From Tenuifilum sp. 4138str (lineage in GTDB: Bacteria > Bacteroidota > Bacteroidia > Bacteroidales > Tenuifilaceae): a stretch of DNA of 64,000 nt. Under the pieces are notes generated by a model. That model did not search any database and was not told where the DNA came from. It worked only from the letters and a program-made list of their open reading frames with translations. The translations under genes and the position numbers were made by a program. The DNA is taken from the NCBI RefSeq assembly GCF_041102575.1, contig NZ_JBGCUE010000005.1, forward strand, positions 62,001 through 126,000. Direction: 5' to 3'. Shown here piece after piece: positions 8,954-19,979 of the stretch (positions are counted from its first letter, which is position 1; every line of letters starts with the position of its first letter).

Positions 8954-10399
8954 TTAGTTTACGCCAATTGCATAGTAGGCAACCACACCATTGGGGTAAA
9001 CCCCCTCAATTAAAACTCCACCCGATGAAATGCTTAGTACACGCTTTAAGTCATCGATATTGCGAATTGGTGTCCGGTTCATACGGGTAATAATGTATCC
9101 TTTCTTAATTCCACCTTCCTTAAGCTTACCATCCTGGAGTTCAACTATTTGTAAACCGTAATTAATTCCAAGCTCTTGCTTTTGCTTATCGGTGATTTCT
9201 TTAAACTCTGCACCTAAGCTACTTAACGTATCATCGGTTTTTACTACACCCAAACCACCTTTAAGGTTGCGGAGTGTTACATTGAATCGTTTCTTTGAAT
9301 TATCACGGTTTACCACAATGTCAACTTGCTGGTTAGGACGGTAACGGCTGATTTGTTCCTGTAGCTGAGCAGTGCTGTTAACATCAACGCCATTAACCGA
9401 GAGGATTACATCGCCGGGTTTAATACCAGCAGCATCAGCAGCGCCACCCTTTTCAACATCAAATATGTAAACTCCTTTAATTTCCTTTATCCCTTTTTCC
9501 TTGGCTAGCTCTGCGGTAAGTTCTTGGATTCTAACACCCAGAATGGCCCGTTGTACCTCACCAAATTCAATGATATCGGTCACAACCTTTTTAACAATGT
9601 TTGAGGGTATTGCAAATGCATAACCAGTAAATGAACCCGTTCTTGAAGCAATGGCTGTATTAATACCAATTAGTTCACCCCTAAGGTTTATTAAAGCACC
9701 GCCGCTGTTTCCTGGGTTAACTGCAGCATCGATTTGAATAAACGATTCTATGGCGAATTCGCGTCCACTAAGTATGTTGATATTTCGTGCTTTGGCACTT
9801 ACAATTCCAGCGGTAACCGTTGATGTTAGGTTAAAGGGATTTCCAATGGCTAATACCCATTCGCCAATTTTAATGTTATCGGAGTTGCCAAAGGATAGGA
9901 AGGGCAGATCGGTAGCATCTATCTTTAGAAGCGCAATATCGGTACTTGGATCAGTACCCACTAGTTTTGCAGTAAACTTGCGCTTGTCGTTCAGCACTAC
10001 AGTAATTTCATCGGCATTTTCAATCACATGGTTATTGGTAACAATGAAACCATCGTGGGTTAAAATAACTCCAGATCCAGAGCTCTGAACCTTTTGGCGC
10101 GGCATATAGTCGCGTGGCCCAAAAAAGAAGTCAAATAAGGGGTTCCCGAACGAGTAGTCAACAGATTGGGTGAACTCTGTTGTTACGTGTACTACTGCAT
10201 CAACCGATCGCTCTGCAGCCCAGGTAAAGTCAGTAGATGAGGAATCGGGTGCAAACGCTCTAACTACCTGAGCGGGAGTTTTTTGGGTAACAACTCCCTC
10301 ATTATTATTCGAACTCAATACATGGTTGCTTAAAATGATGGCCAGCATGCCACCAAGAGTGGCATAAATTACTGGTAGTATAAATTTCTGTGCTTTCAT
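8954..10399 (-). CDS. HtrA/DegP-type periplasmic serine protease with two PDZ domains
   Basis: The 481-residue product starts with an N-terminal hydrophobic segment, then a trypsin-like domain with the triad His in TNNHVIENADEIT, Asp in PSTDIALLKI and Ser in NPGNSGGALINL. Two PDZ domains follow, the first around KGGAADAAGIKPGDVILSVN and the second around GGIKKGYIITRMNRTPI. This is the DegP/DegQ layout: envelope quality control that degrades misfolded exported proteins. The segment at 1-35 may act as an uncleaved anchor or a signal peptide. It is monocistronic, between two intergenic gaps. Confidence 0.93.
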   Translation of the reverse strand: MKAQKFILPVIYATLGGMLAIILSNHVLSSNNNEGVVTQKTPAQVVRAFAPDSSSTDFTWAAERSVDAVVHVTTEFTQSVDYSFGNPLFDFFFGPRDYMPRQKVQSSGSGVILTHDGFIVTNNHVIENADEITVVLNDKRKFTAKLVGTDPSTDIALLKIDATDLPFLSFGNSDNIKIGEWVLAIGNPFNLTSTVTAGIVSAKARNINILSGREFAIESFIQIDAAVNPGNSGGALINLRGELIGINTAIASRTGSFTGYAFAIPSNIVKKVVTDIIEFGEVQRAILGVRIQELTAELAKEKGIKEIKGVYIFDVEKGGAADAAGIKPGDVILSVNGVDVNSTAQLQEQISRYRPNQQVDIVVNRDNSKKRFNVTLRNLKGGLGVVKTDDTLSSLGAEFKEITDKQKQELGINYGLQIVELQDGKLKEGGIKKGYIITRMNRTPIRNIDDLKRVLSISSGGVLIEGVYPNGVVAYYAIGVN

Positions 10400-10575
10400 A
10401 GTCTAACTTGTTTTATGGTTTCTGCTAATTTAGGTAACAAAAAAAATACCTTGTGCAGCTGATTAACAAATGTTAACCAGAGGTATGTCAATTTTTCATG
10501 TTTTTAAAATAAAGCCACGACAAAATTAAATGTGAGCTAAATCACATTCTGAATTTTTGGCATCATGCGAAATAC

Positions 10576-10959
10576 TTAGTACGGGTAAAAGTTAAAGGGT
10601 ATATGAATTATTTCCGAGAAGGTTTCACCAACCTCAAGCATATCCTCATCAATACTTTTGTAATACCAGTTTACCTGTACGGCTTTATTTTCTTTTTTAA
10701 TATTTTGTAGTAATGAGAGAATTTCAATAATCTTTTTTGAGGCAGCAGTGTTAAAGTAGTCGAGCTTGAAAACCAGATTAGTTTCTTGATTTGGCTCCTT
10801 TAAATACTCATGAAACCATTCAATTATAGGCTCAAAGAACTCCTTGGGGTTCTCGGGCATAATTTTTCCATAGAACTCAAAACGGCCCCTTTCCTTATCC
10901 AGTGTGACCTCTGGGGTATCGCTGGTTTCCAACAACTTTAATGGCTTCATCTTTTTCAA
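10576..10959 (-). CDS. SiaC family (DUF1987) regulatory phosphoprotein
   Basis: The 127-residue protein matches DUF1987, now called the SiaC family. Recognisable parts are the central KLDYFNTAASKKIIEI, which contains the threonine-containing loop phosphorylated in Pseudomonas SiaC, the strand GRFEFYGKIMPENPKEFFEP before it, and the aromatic end HIPFNFYPY. In Pseudomonas, SiaC is phosphorylated by SiaB and dephosphorylated by the PP2C phosphatase SiaA, and it controls a diguanylate cyclase. Here a PP2C phosphatase gene lies one gene away (11897), but no SiaB-like kinase is visible. Role as a partner switch is inferred. Confidence 0.8.
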   Translation of the reverse strand: MKKMKPLKLLETSDTPEVTLDKERGRFEFYGKIMPENPKEFFEPIIEWFHEYLKEPNQETNLVFKLDYFNTAASKKIIEILSLLQNIKKENKAVQVNWYYKSIDEDMLEVGETFSEIIHIPFNFYPY

Positions 10960-11031
10960 CTTTTAGTAAAGTAACACAAAGCAAGGAATGTTAACAAAAT
11001 TAAGAAAAAATGAAATTAATGCAATTTTGTT

Positions 11032-11811
11032 TTAGTAATTAATTTTGCCCTCAAAAACTTCTTCGGCAGGCCCTTCGAGCCAAACGTTCAGGTATTTTTC
11101 TTCAATTTGATCAAAATAGACCTTGAGTAAACCGCCAAGGGCTTCAACCTCAATTGGGGTTTGGTTGATATCGAAGTAGTGAGAGTATGCTATGGCTGAT
11201 GCTGTTGCACCAGTTCCGCAGGCTAGGGTTTCAGCCTCTACACCCCGCTCGTAGGTTCGGATTTTTATTCTACCAGGAGCTACTTCCTGAATAAAATTCA
11301 CATTGGTTCCTCCATTGTTGAAATTCACGCTTTGCCTTATGAGGCGGCCCTCGCGGTCCACATCAACGCCATTAACATCCCTAACCATGGTCACATAGTG
11401 CGGGGAGCCTGTATTGATAAAGTAACAATCGTCAATTATTTCTAGGGTTTCTACATCAATCATTTTGAGCTTTACTGTGCCATCGGTATTGAAAATTGCC
11501 GAGTGCATCCCATCAATCCCTTGAAAGTCGAATGATAATCCGTTGGCCAGCCCAATTTTCTTGGCAAAAGTGGCAAAGCATCTTCCCCCATTCCCGCACA
11601 TGGTCGACTCGTTACCATCGCAATTAAAGTAACGCATGAATGGCATGCCATTCTGGGTTTCAAGCAATATAAGACCGTCGGCTCCAATTCCATAATGTCT
11701 GTCGCAAAGGTGTTTAACACCTTGAACCGTTGGGGTAAAAGCTTGGTCACGATTGTCAATCATTATAAAGTCATTACCAGCACCATGGTATTTAAAAAAC
11801 TGTAGCATCAT
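11032..11811 (-). CDS. dapF: Diaminopimelate epimerase
   Basis: DapF interconverts LL- and meso-diaminopimelate for lysine and peptidoglycan synthesis. The 259-residue protein begins FFKYHGAGNDFIMIDNRD and shows both catalytic cysteine motifs, MCGNGGRC and LACGTGATASA. Two adjacent start codons (11811 and 11808) are possible. It is placed between a SiaC-like gene and a PP2C phosphatase gene, all on the minus strand, with gaps of 72 and 85 bases. Confidence 0.96.
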   Translation of the reverse strand: MMLQFFKYHGAGNDFIMIDNRDQAFTPTVQGVKHLCDRHYGIGADGLILLETQNGMPFMRYFNCDGNESTMCGNGGRCFATFAKKIGLANGLSFDFQGIDGMHSAIFNTDGTVKLKMIDVETLEIIDDCYFINTGSPHYVTMVRDVNGVDVDREGRLIRQSVNFNNGGTNVNFIQEVAPGRIKIRTYERGVEAETLACGTGATASAIAYSHYFDINQTPIEVEALGGLLKVYFDQIEEKYLNVWLEGPAEEVFEGKINY

Positions 11812-11896
11812 AATTCATGTAATAGTACCCTACAATATTCGGGAAAAATAACGAAGAACCCAATAAAATTGGAAATTAATAGGAGAAAATTAAAAA

Positions 11897-13765
11897 TTAT
11901 TTAGGATCGATTTTAAAGCCAACCACTAGGATATCGTCAACCTGCGGATATTTTGTTCCCAACCAATCCTTTAAAGTGTTTTTAAGAATCTCGCGCTGCT
12001 GATCGGGGGGCAGAATGGATATGCCAGCCAGAAGGTCAATAAAATTTTTAATCATATATTTTCGTCCATCGGGGCCCCCAAATTGATCGATAAACCCATC
12101 GGAGAACATATAGAACCATGTAGGGCTTTCAACCTTTATTACGTGGGTGGTGAACTCATCGTTACGGTAATCCATTCCGCCTCCAATTGATTCTTTATCG
12201 CCTCTAATACGGTTCACCTCGTTGTTAACCACATAAACTAAGGGGTTTTTAGCTCCAGAGAATTCAACAATGTTAGTTTTGGTATCAACAACGCAAAGGG
12301 CCATATCCATACCATCACGGTTATCGGTTTCATCCTGCCTAAGGGTTCTTCGGATACCATTGTTAAGTTCGGTTAGAATAGCTCCTGGTTTATGAATTCC
12401 ACGGAATACAATATCATCGAGTAGGTTGTAACCAATCATGGACAGGAACGCACCGGGAACACCGTGTCCAGTACAGTCAATTGCCGATACGGCAACTTTA
12501 CCCGTTTTTTCATTGGATCCGTATCCGGTGGTTAACTCCTTGAACCAGTAGTAGTCGCCACTCACCACATCGCGTGGACGGAAAAATATGAACGATTCAG
12601 GGAAAATAGCCTGTAGGTTGGATTGTGGAGGGAGTAAGGCCCTTTGAATGCCTTGTGCGTAGTTAATACTCTTACTTATGTTCTCGTTCTGTTTCTGGAT
12701 TTGGTCGCGTTGCTGTTGTATTTCAATATTTTGCAGGTTAAGCAGTTCGTTCGCTTTCTTTTTGTCTGTGTAATTCTTGTAGATGGCAACCGATGAGATA
12801 ATCAGTACTAAAACAAATATTGCACCGGCCAGAATGATTATCCTTTGAACTCTGGATTGAGCCTCTCGCTCCCTCAGCTGTGCCTCCTTGAGCATTCTAT
12901 CGGTATTAAGCAGATCAATTTCGGTTTGCTTGCGTTGGGCTTCCTCCTCTGCCTTGCGAAGGCTATCCTGCTTACGTAGAACTACAAAGTTAAGGGAGTC
13001 TTGCATGGCTTTTGATTGCAACTCGCGCAAACTCATAAGGAGCTCCTGTTGGGTACGTTGCATACGTTCCCTTTCTGCTTCGGCTTGCGATTTTACAACC
13101 TTTGTCTCGTATTCAGTTTTTATTTGCTGGGTGGCAAGTTGTTGTTCATAGGCGTTAGCCATACCGCCAAACTCAGTTGCTTTGGCTTTGTTTCCTAGGT
13201 TATCGTAGTTTTGGGCAAGTAGCTTAAGCGAGTTAAGGATTAAGCGGGGATTGTTTACCTCCCTGGAAAGTTCAAGTGCCTCCTCAAGCAGTTGAATGGC
13301 TTTTTCGGATTGGTTAAGGGCTGTGTGAATGTATGCAACATCAATTAAACCGGCAGCAACCTCTCCTTTATTATTAAGTTTTCTGCGGGCTTCAAGGCTC
13401 TTGTAAAAGTACTCAAGGGTAAGATCGAGCCTGTCCATGTCAGAGTATATTAGAGCTATGTTGCTGTAAACAGCCTTAATATCGTTATAGTTTCCAACCT
13501 TTTCGTTGAGCGGAATGGTTTCAAGAAAATAGTTAATAGCCTCTTTGGGATTACCAAACTCCCAATAAATAAATGCTATTTTATTCAGATAGAATGCCGC
13601 TTGCTGTGAGTTGTTTGCCTGCTTATATCGAACTACTAACTCTTTGTATCTGTCAATATCGTCCTGCTTTTCTTTTGGGATTGTAACAATCTCCTGCTGG
13701 CCAACTGCGTAAATAGCAGTGGCCATCACAAAAAACATTAAAAAAATCAGTTTAACCTGTTTCAA
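11897..13765 (-). CDS. Membrane-anchored TPR sensor with SpoIIE-type PP2C phosphatase output
   Basis: The 622-residue protein starts with a signal peptide (to about residue 22), followed by tetratricopeptide repeats (about 30-215), a charged coiled coil (about 220-305), one transmembrane segment (IIILAGAIFVLVLIISSVAI), a second short coiled coil and a C-terminal PP2C/SpoIIE phosphatase domain. Metal-binding motifs are visible in RDVVSGDYYWFK, AVSAIDCTGHGVPGAFLSM and FYMFSDGFIDQFGG. The TPR part should lie in the periplasm and the phosphatase in the cytoplasm. A likely substrate is a SiaC-like phosphoprotein such as the one at 10576. The front half resembles that of the histidine kinase at 28249. 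Confidence 0.88.
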   Translation of the reverse strand: MKQVKLIFLMFFVMATAIYAVGQQEIVTIPKEKQDDIDRYKELVVRYKQANNSQQAAFYLNKIAFIYWEFGNPKEAINYFLETIPLNEKVGNYNDIKAVYSNIALIYSDMDRLDLTLEYFYKSLEARRKLNNKGEVAAGLIDVAYIHTALNQSEKAIQLLEEALELSREVNNPRLILNSLKLLAQNYDNLGNKAKATEFGGMANAYEQQLATQQIKTEYETKVVKSQAEAERERMQRTQQELLMSLRELQSKAMQDSLNFVVLRKQDSLRKAEEEAQRKQTEIDLLNTDRMLKEAQLREREAQSRVQRIIILAGAIFVLVLIISSVAIYKNYTDKKKANELLNLQNIEIQQQRDQIQKQNENISKSINYAQGIQRALLPPQSNLQAIFPESFIFFRPRDVVSGDYYWFKELTTGYGSNEKTGKVAVSAIDCTGHGVPGAFLSMIGYNLLDDIVFRGIHKPGAILTELNNGIRRTLRQDETDNRDGMDMALCVVDTKTNIVEFSGAKNPLVYVVNNEVNRIRGDKESIGGGMDYRNDEFTTHVIKVESPTWFYMFSDGFIDQFGGPDGRKYMIKNFIDLLAGISILPPDQQREILKNTLKDWLGTKYPQVDDILVVGFKIDPK

Positions 13766-14056
13766 CCTGTAATTATATTTTACTCAAACTTACTTATTTT
13801 TTTTTATTGTTCAAAAAACAACCATGTATTTTATTTAATCCAAACCTGAGTTAACTAAGTTGCTTTTTACACCTAGGATAAATATTAACTTTTTAAAATG
13901 CCCTTTGCTCTGCTTAAGCAGTATAACCATGATAAATGCAAATTTTTAAATACGTTTACCTTCTATTTATCGATATTTTTAATATTTTTATGGGAAATAT
14001 TTTGCTTTTATCATTTATTTTTGAAAATTGGAAAATATTTAAAAGGTTAAAAAAGT

Positions 14057-14908
14057 ATGCTTAAGCGAAACCTGTTTTACATTATTGGCGGGTTACTATT
14101 TTCTAATCTTGCCCTTGGTCAAGATTTTGAGGTAGCGCCTGTGCGTTTGGAGTTTGATGCAGAACCCGCTACAAGTCAGATGAAAACTATTACCGTAAAG
14201 AATCATAGCAGTAGGAGAGTATCATATACCGTTTCGTTCGCTGATTTTCTCCCAACAACAAGCGGAGAGCGGAAAATTCTACCTCCTAATTCAACCAAGC
14301 GCACCTGCGCAAACTGGATTAACGTTAACCCGGCTTTTTTTGAGTTGAATCCGGGCGAGGATATTCAAATTCAGGTTAACATGCTAGTTCCTGGCGAGGA
14401 ATACGGGACTGCATGGTGTATGCTTTTTATACAACCAACCCGTGAGCAAACCAGTTGGAGTGCCGATAAGCAGCTTGCTGCAGGAATAACTGTAAGCGGA
14501 AGAATTGGTGTATTGGTTTACCAGTCGCCCAAGTCAAATCAAAACTACTCCATTAAGGTTAGCAACTTTCAAGAAGTAACTAAGCCAGGCGACCCTCAAA
14601 GAAAATTTTCTGCAGTAATTGAAAACCTTGGCGATAAGGTTGCTCAATGTAAGGTTTTCCTTTTGGCATCGAATATGCTAACTGCTGAGGAAAAACAATT
14701 TCCTCCAAAGGATTTTGAAATTTTTCCTAAGCTAACTAGGACTGTGGAAATGGAGTTGCCAAATGATTTACCAGCGGGAAAGTATGCCTTGGCTATTATT
14801 GTTGACTATGGCCCAAAATACCCACTGGAAGGATCGCAGCTTGTTATTGATATAGCTGGCGAGATACCTAAAGCAGATAAAGCTGATAGTACTAAAGTAA
14901 ATCCATAA
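14057..14908 (+). CDS. PapD-like periplasmic pilus chaperone
   Basis: The 283-residue product has a signal peptide (to about residue 22, ending ALGQ), then an immunoglobulin-like domain with EVAPVRLEFDAEPA, KNHSSRRVSYTVSFADFLP and the chaperone-like WINVNPAFFELNPGEDIQIQ, and a second beta domain (about 150-270). The order matches the PapD fold used to cap pilin subunits. It stands only six bases before a MORN-repeat gene. No usher or pilin is adjacent; the nearest candidates are the usher-like and pilin-like genes at 31.5-36.3 kb. The pairing with them is inferred, not shown. Confidence 0.75.
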   Translation: MLKRNLFYIIGGLLFSNLALGQDFEVAPVRLEFDAEPATSQMKTITVKNHSSRRVSYTVSFADFLPTTSGERKILPPNSTKRTCANWINVNPAFFELNPGEDIQIQVNMLVPGEEYGTAWCMLFIQPTREQTSWSADKQLAAGITVSGRIGVLVYQSPKSNQNYSIKVSNFQEVTKPGDPQRKFSAVIENLGDKVAQCKVFLLASNMLTAEEKQFPPKDFEIFPKLTRTVEMELPNDLPAGKYALAIIVDYGPKYPLEGSQLVIDIAGEIPKADKADSTKVNP

Positions 14909-14914
14909 TTACCC

Positions 14915-16078
14915 TTGAGGTTAAAAGCCATTCTATTTGTAGGATTTTTTCAGCTGGCGGGCTATTTATTTGCCCAGTCAACGTTTGTTTTTGTTGAAAG
15001 GCAAGCTCCAAATGGGATGGTTAAAGAAAAGTTTCAAGGATTAGTAGTTAATGGCGATACCTTACGACAAGGCCGTTACCTTTACTTTTTTGATAACGGA
15101 GTTTTAAATCAAGAGGGTTTCTATACAAACGGAAAACCCGATAGTGTTTGGATTACTTACTACCCAAGTGGTGCTAGGTTAAGCCTATTCCATTATAACA
15201 GTGGCAAAAAGGATGGCCCTTTCCTCTTCTGGAATTCCGATGGTACGCTTTACCAGCAAGGGTACTACAAGAATGACCTTTTGGATGGAGTGCTTGAGAC
15301 TTACTATCCTAACGGAAAGCTTAGCGCAAAATCAGAATATAGTAAGGGTAGGCTAAATGGGATAAGTGAGGTTTTCGACGAGTCCGGATTACTCCGTCTG
15401 CGTAGTGGATATAAAAACGATACCCTTAACGGACTCTGGGAAACCTATTACGATACTGGCGAGCTTAACTATAAGGGCACTAAATGTTTGGGTAATTACT
15501 GCGATACGCTTTACGCATACTATAAAAATGGAGTACTAATGCGAAAGGCCTACTATAGTAATGGAAGGATAGATGGCGTTTTGATATCGAATTATGAGAA
15601 TGGTGTATTGCAGATTAAGGCAGAGTATCGAAATGGTTCTCAGGATGGGAATTATACTGAGTATTACCCCGATGGTAGTATAAAAGAAACCGGAAGCTAT
15701 TTAATGAACCAAAAGGTGGGATGGTGGACAAGCTACTATCAGGGTGGACAAAAGCATGGCCAAGGCAATTTTACAAAAGGGGTTTTAGATGGCGAATGGA
15801 TTTTTTGGTGGCCAAACGGAAATGTGAAACAGCATGGTAGTTACTGTAAGGGGAAAGCTTGCGGTAGGTGGAAATATTTTAACAGTATGGGAGCGCTTAT
15901 TATTGATGGGAATTACATTGATGATAAAGAAAATGGTGTTTGGACAACATTCTATCCCAATGGAGCAATTGCCGGTAGGATATGGTATTTGATGGGGAAT
16001 CCGGTATCGGTAAAGTGGCTTTACGATGGCCAAGGTTTGCTGCAGAAACGATTTAGCCTTGAAGGGATAGAAAAATAA
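14915..16078 (+). CDS. Secreted MORN-repeat (YwqK-like) protein, TTG start
   Basis: The 387-residue protein consists of a signal peptide (about 1-21) and some twelve repeats of about 23 residues following the pattern YYxNGxLxxxGxYxxGxxxGxW (for example TYYPNGKLSAKSEYSKGRLN and FWWPNGNVKQHGSYCKGKAC). These MORN/YwqK-type repeats form extended beta structures; many are labelled YwqK antitoxin without evidence of that role. No ATG gives the signal peptide, so the TTG at 14915 is the likely start, six bases after the stop of the PapD-like gene. Co-transcription suggests a shared surface function. Confidence 0.78.
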   Translation: MRLKAILFVGFFQLAGYLFAQSTFVFVERQAPNGMVKEKFQGLVVNGDTLRQGRYLYFFDNGVLNQEGFYTNGKPDSVWITYYPSGARLSLFHYNSGKKDGPFLFWNSDGTLYQQGYYKNDLLDGVLETYYPNGKLSAKSEYSKGRLNGISEVFDESGLLRLRSGYKNDTLNGLWETYYDTGELNYKGTKCLGNYCDTLYAYYKNGVLMRKAYYSNGRIDGVLISNYENGVLQIKAEYRNGSQDGNYTEYYPDGSIKETGSYLMNQKVGWWTSYYQGGQKHGQGNFTKGVLDGEWIFWWPNGNVKQHGSYCKGKACGRWKYFNSMGALIIDGNYIDDKENGVWTTFYPNGAIAGRIWYLMGNPVSVKWLYDGQGLLQKRFSLEGIEK

Positions 16079-16100
16079 AAGGCCGGAATTCCGGCCTTTT
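16077..16100. terminator. Bidirectional terminator between the MORN gene and gyrB
   Basis: AAAAGGCCGGAA and TTCCGGCCTTTT form a perfect 24-base palindrome with T runs on both strands, placed between two convergent stops. Confidence 0.92.
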
Positions 16101-16103
16101 CTA

Positions 16104-18095
<1,992 letters not shown>

Positions 18096-18298
18096 CTAAA
18101 TCAACTTTAAAATTAACCTTCAAAGATAACCAAAATATTTGGTTTATCTTAATGGTTTTGTATCTTTTTTATTTGACCAACTAATTGACATTTAATTAAT
18201 TACACTTGATGTTGATATTTTTAAATTGATATCAAACCCTACATATTTGGGTATAAGCAGAAGATGTCTTTTTGATCACTGGATAAGTTGCAATATCT

Positions 18299-19969
18299 CT
18301 AGAATTTGTAACTCACTCCAGCCAGCATGTTAAACCTTTGGGTTGGGTACAGATACCATAGCTGGTATTTTGCCCCAGTAATATTATTTGCGCAAACAAA
18401 AATCGACATTCTTTTATTGTAGATGTACTCAGCACCAAGGTTGATGTCTATGTATTCTTTAAGTCTAATTGGGCTATCGTTAGGATCCTTTGCCCATCGC
18501 TTGCCTATAGCAAATACCTCAGCATTCAGTTTCAGCTTATTCCGGAATGCATACTGGATAAAGCCAATAATTTCGTAATCGGGCAAATGCCAGGGGTGTG
18601 ATATTTTTTGCGTTTTGTACTGGTAAAATGCTCCATTAAGTTTTACTTGAAACGATTTTGATGGTTCAAAAGCTATTTCTCCTTTAACCGTAGTTCGCTC
18701 CGTATTTTCGTATAATAAGCTGAATCGGTTAAATAAGGGGTTATTGTTATCGAAGTTGATGTTAACCATTAGTCCCAAACTATCAATAATGGAGTAGTTA
18801 GCATTAACATGATACGAAACGGTAGGGCTGAATTTACCTTTAACCCCTCCGCCTACCATGAGTTTATATACAGTATTCCATGTATCAATGCTCGAGGTCA
18901 ACCATGGGTTTTGTTTTAGAAGATGAGAGTATGAGTTCTCCTGAACATAGCCATCAATTTCAACATAGGGTATAATGTAATGGCTAACAATATCATACGA
19001 GAGGTAAGCGCGAGGGAAGAAGTAGGTGTTGTTTACATTTCCATTGGCATCGTAAATAATGTTTAAACCGGCATAGGCATGCCATTGGTCGCCAAAGAAA
19101 TGGGCCCAGGGTTTAATCTGCAAAAGTGCGTTATTTTTTGAACCTGTTGGATTGGAGCGACCGTAATGGGTGAACGAAATTTCGCCGCCAAACTGTTCCT
19201 GTCCAAAATATTTGTTGAGGTTAAAGAGTCCTGTAATCATTGTTTCCTGAAGGTCGTACCTATCGGTGAGATGGTAGAAGTTGGTTTGAGCATGGTAGTT
19301 TATGCTAGCTGAATCTTTGTTTGTGGTTTTAAATTCAAGATTTGCAGCAAACCTATTTATGCTTTGCTTGTCGTTGGAAGGTGTGAGCGCAGGATTTTCA
19401 AAAAAGTAACCATAGTAAGTTCGGTTATTTTGGGTAAAGCCGATGTCGCCCAGTAAAATTTTTTGGTTAAACATTCTCTTACCAAATGCCATGATATCGA
19501 TATTTGATGCGGGGGCTTTAACCTTTAGGTTGTTGGTAAGTTCAAGTTTGGAGTTAGTATTAAAAAATTTTACCCAAGCACCGTAAAGGTTATCCTTGTT
19601 TCGGTTACTGCTGAGGTAGGCTTCAGCGTAGGGAAGGGCTGTGTTCCCTAAACCTACACGCATGTAACTCATATGTAAATCGGGCAATGGTTCGGAAACC
19701 ATTCGGGCAGCCGATAGGGGAGTAGGCGTAAAGTAGGTTTCAATAGGCCGTTGGACTATGGAGTAGGTAAAGTTGGGGTTCACCTTTATGGTGTCAACAA
19801 TCTTAGGTTGAAGGTTGATCTTGTTTGCATCGGAAATAGATGGTTCGTAGGGTCTAACAACTTGTACTTCCTTTTTCAACTCGTTGGTTTGCGCAGCGGT
19901 ATGGCTGCCTGCCATTAAAAACATTGATGCACACAGGGTTATTGTTATGTATTTTATTCCGCTTCTCAT
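18299..19969 (-). CDS. Outer-membrane beta-barrel protein paired with a TPR protein (TonB-dependent-receptor-like)
   Basis: The 556-residue product has a signal peptide (to about residue 26, ending TAAQ), a short conserved periplasmic stretch (KEVQVVRPYEPSISDANKIN) and then a long alternation of amphipathic strands ending in F, as in outer-membrane barrels. It lacks a plug domain and a TonB box that I can see, so receptor labels should be used with care. It lies 10 bases after the stop of the 1016-residue TPR protein and the two look like one operon, a pairing I recall as widespread in Bacteroidota. No substrate is known to me. Confidence 0.65.
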   Translation of the reverse strand: MRSGIKYITITLCASMFLMAGSHTAAQTNELKKEVQVVRPYEPSISDANKINLQPKIVDTIKVNPNFTYSIVQRPIETYFTPTPLSAARMVSEPLPDLHMSYMRVGLGNTALPYAEAYLSSNRNKDNLYGAWVKFFNTNSKLELTNNLKVKAPASNIDIMAFGKRMFNQKILLGDIGFTQNNRTYYGYFFENPALTPSNDKQSINRFAANLEFKTTNKDSASINYHAQTNFYHLTDRYDLQETMITGLFNLNKYFGQEQFGGEISFTHYGRSNPTGSKNNALLQIKPWAHFFGDQWHAYAGLNIIYDANGNVNNTYFFPRAYLSYDIVSHYIIPYVEIDGYVQENSYSHLLKQNPWLTSSIDTWNTVYKLMVGGGVKGKFSPTVSYHVNANYSIIDSLGLMVNINFDNNNPLFNRFSLLYENTERTTVKGEIAFEPSKSFQVKLNGAFYQYKTQKISHPWHLPDYEIIGFIQYAFRNKLKLNAEVFAIGKRWAKDPNDSPIRLKEYIDINLGAEYIYNKRMSIFVCANNITGAKYQLWYLYPTQRFNMLAGVSYKF

Positions 19970-19979
19970 TGCTGTGAAA

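Noticed and set aside
14915-16078. Antitoxin (YwqK) of a toxin-antitoxin pair
   Set aside because: The protein is secreted and MORN-rich, and no toxin-like gene is next to it.
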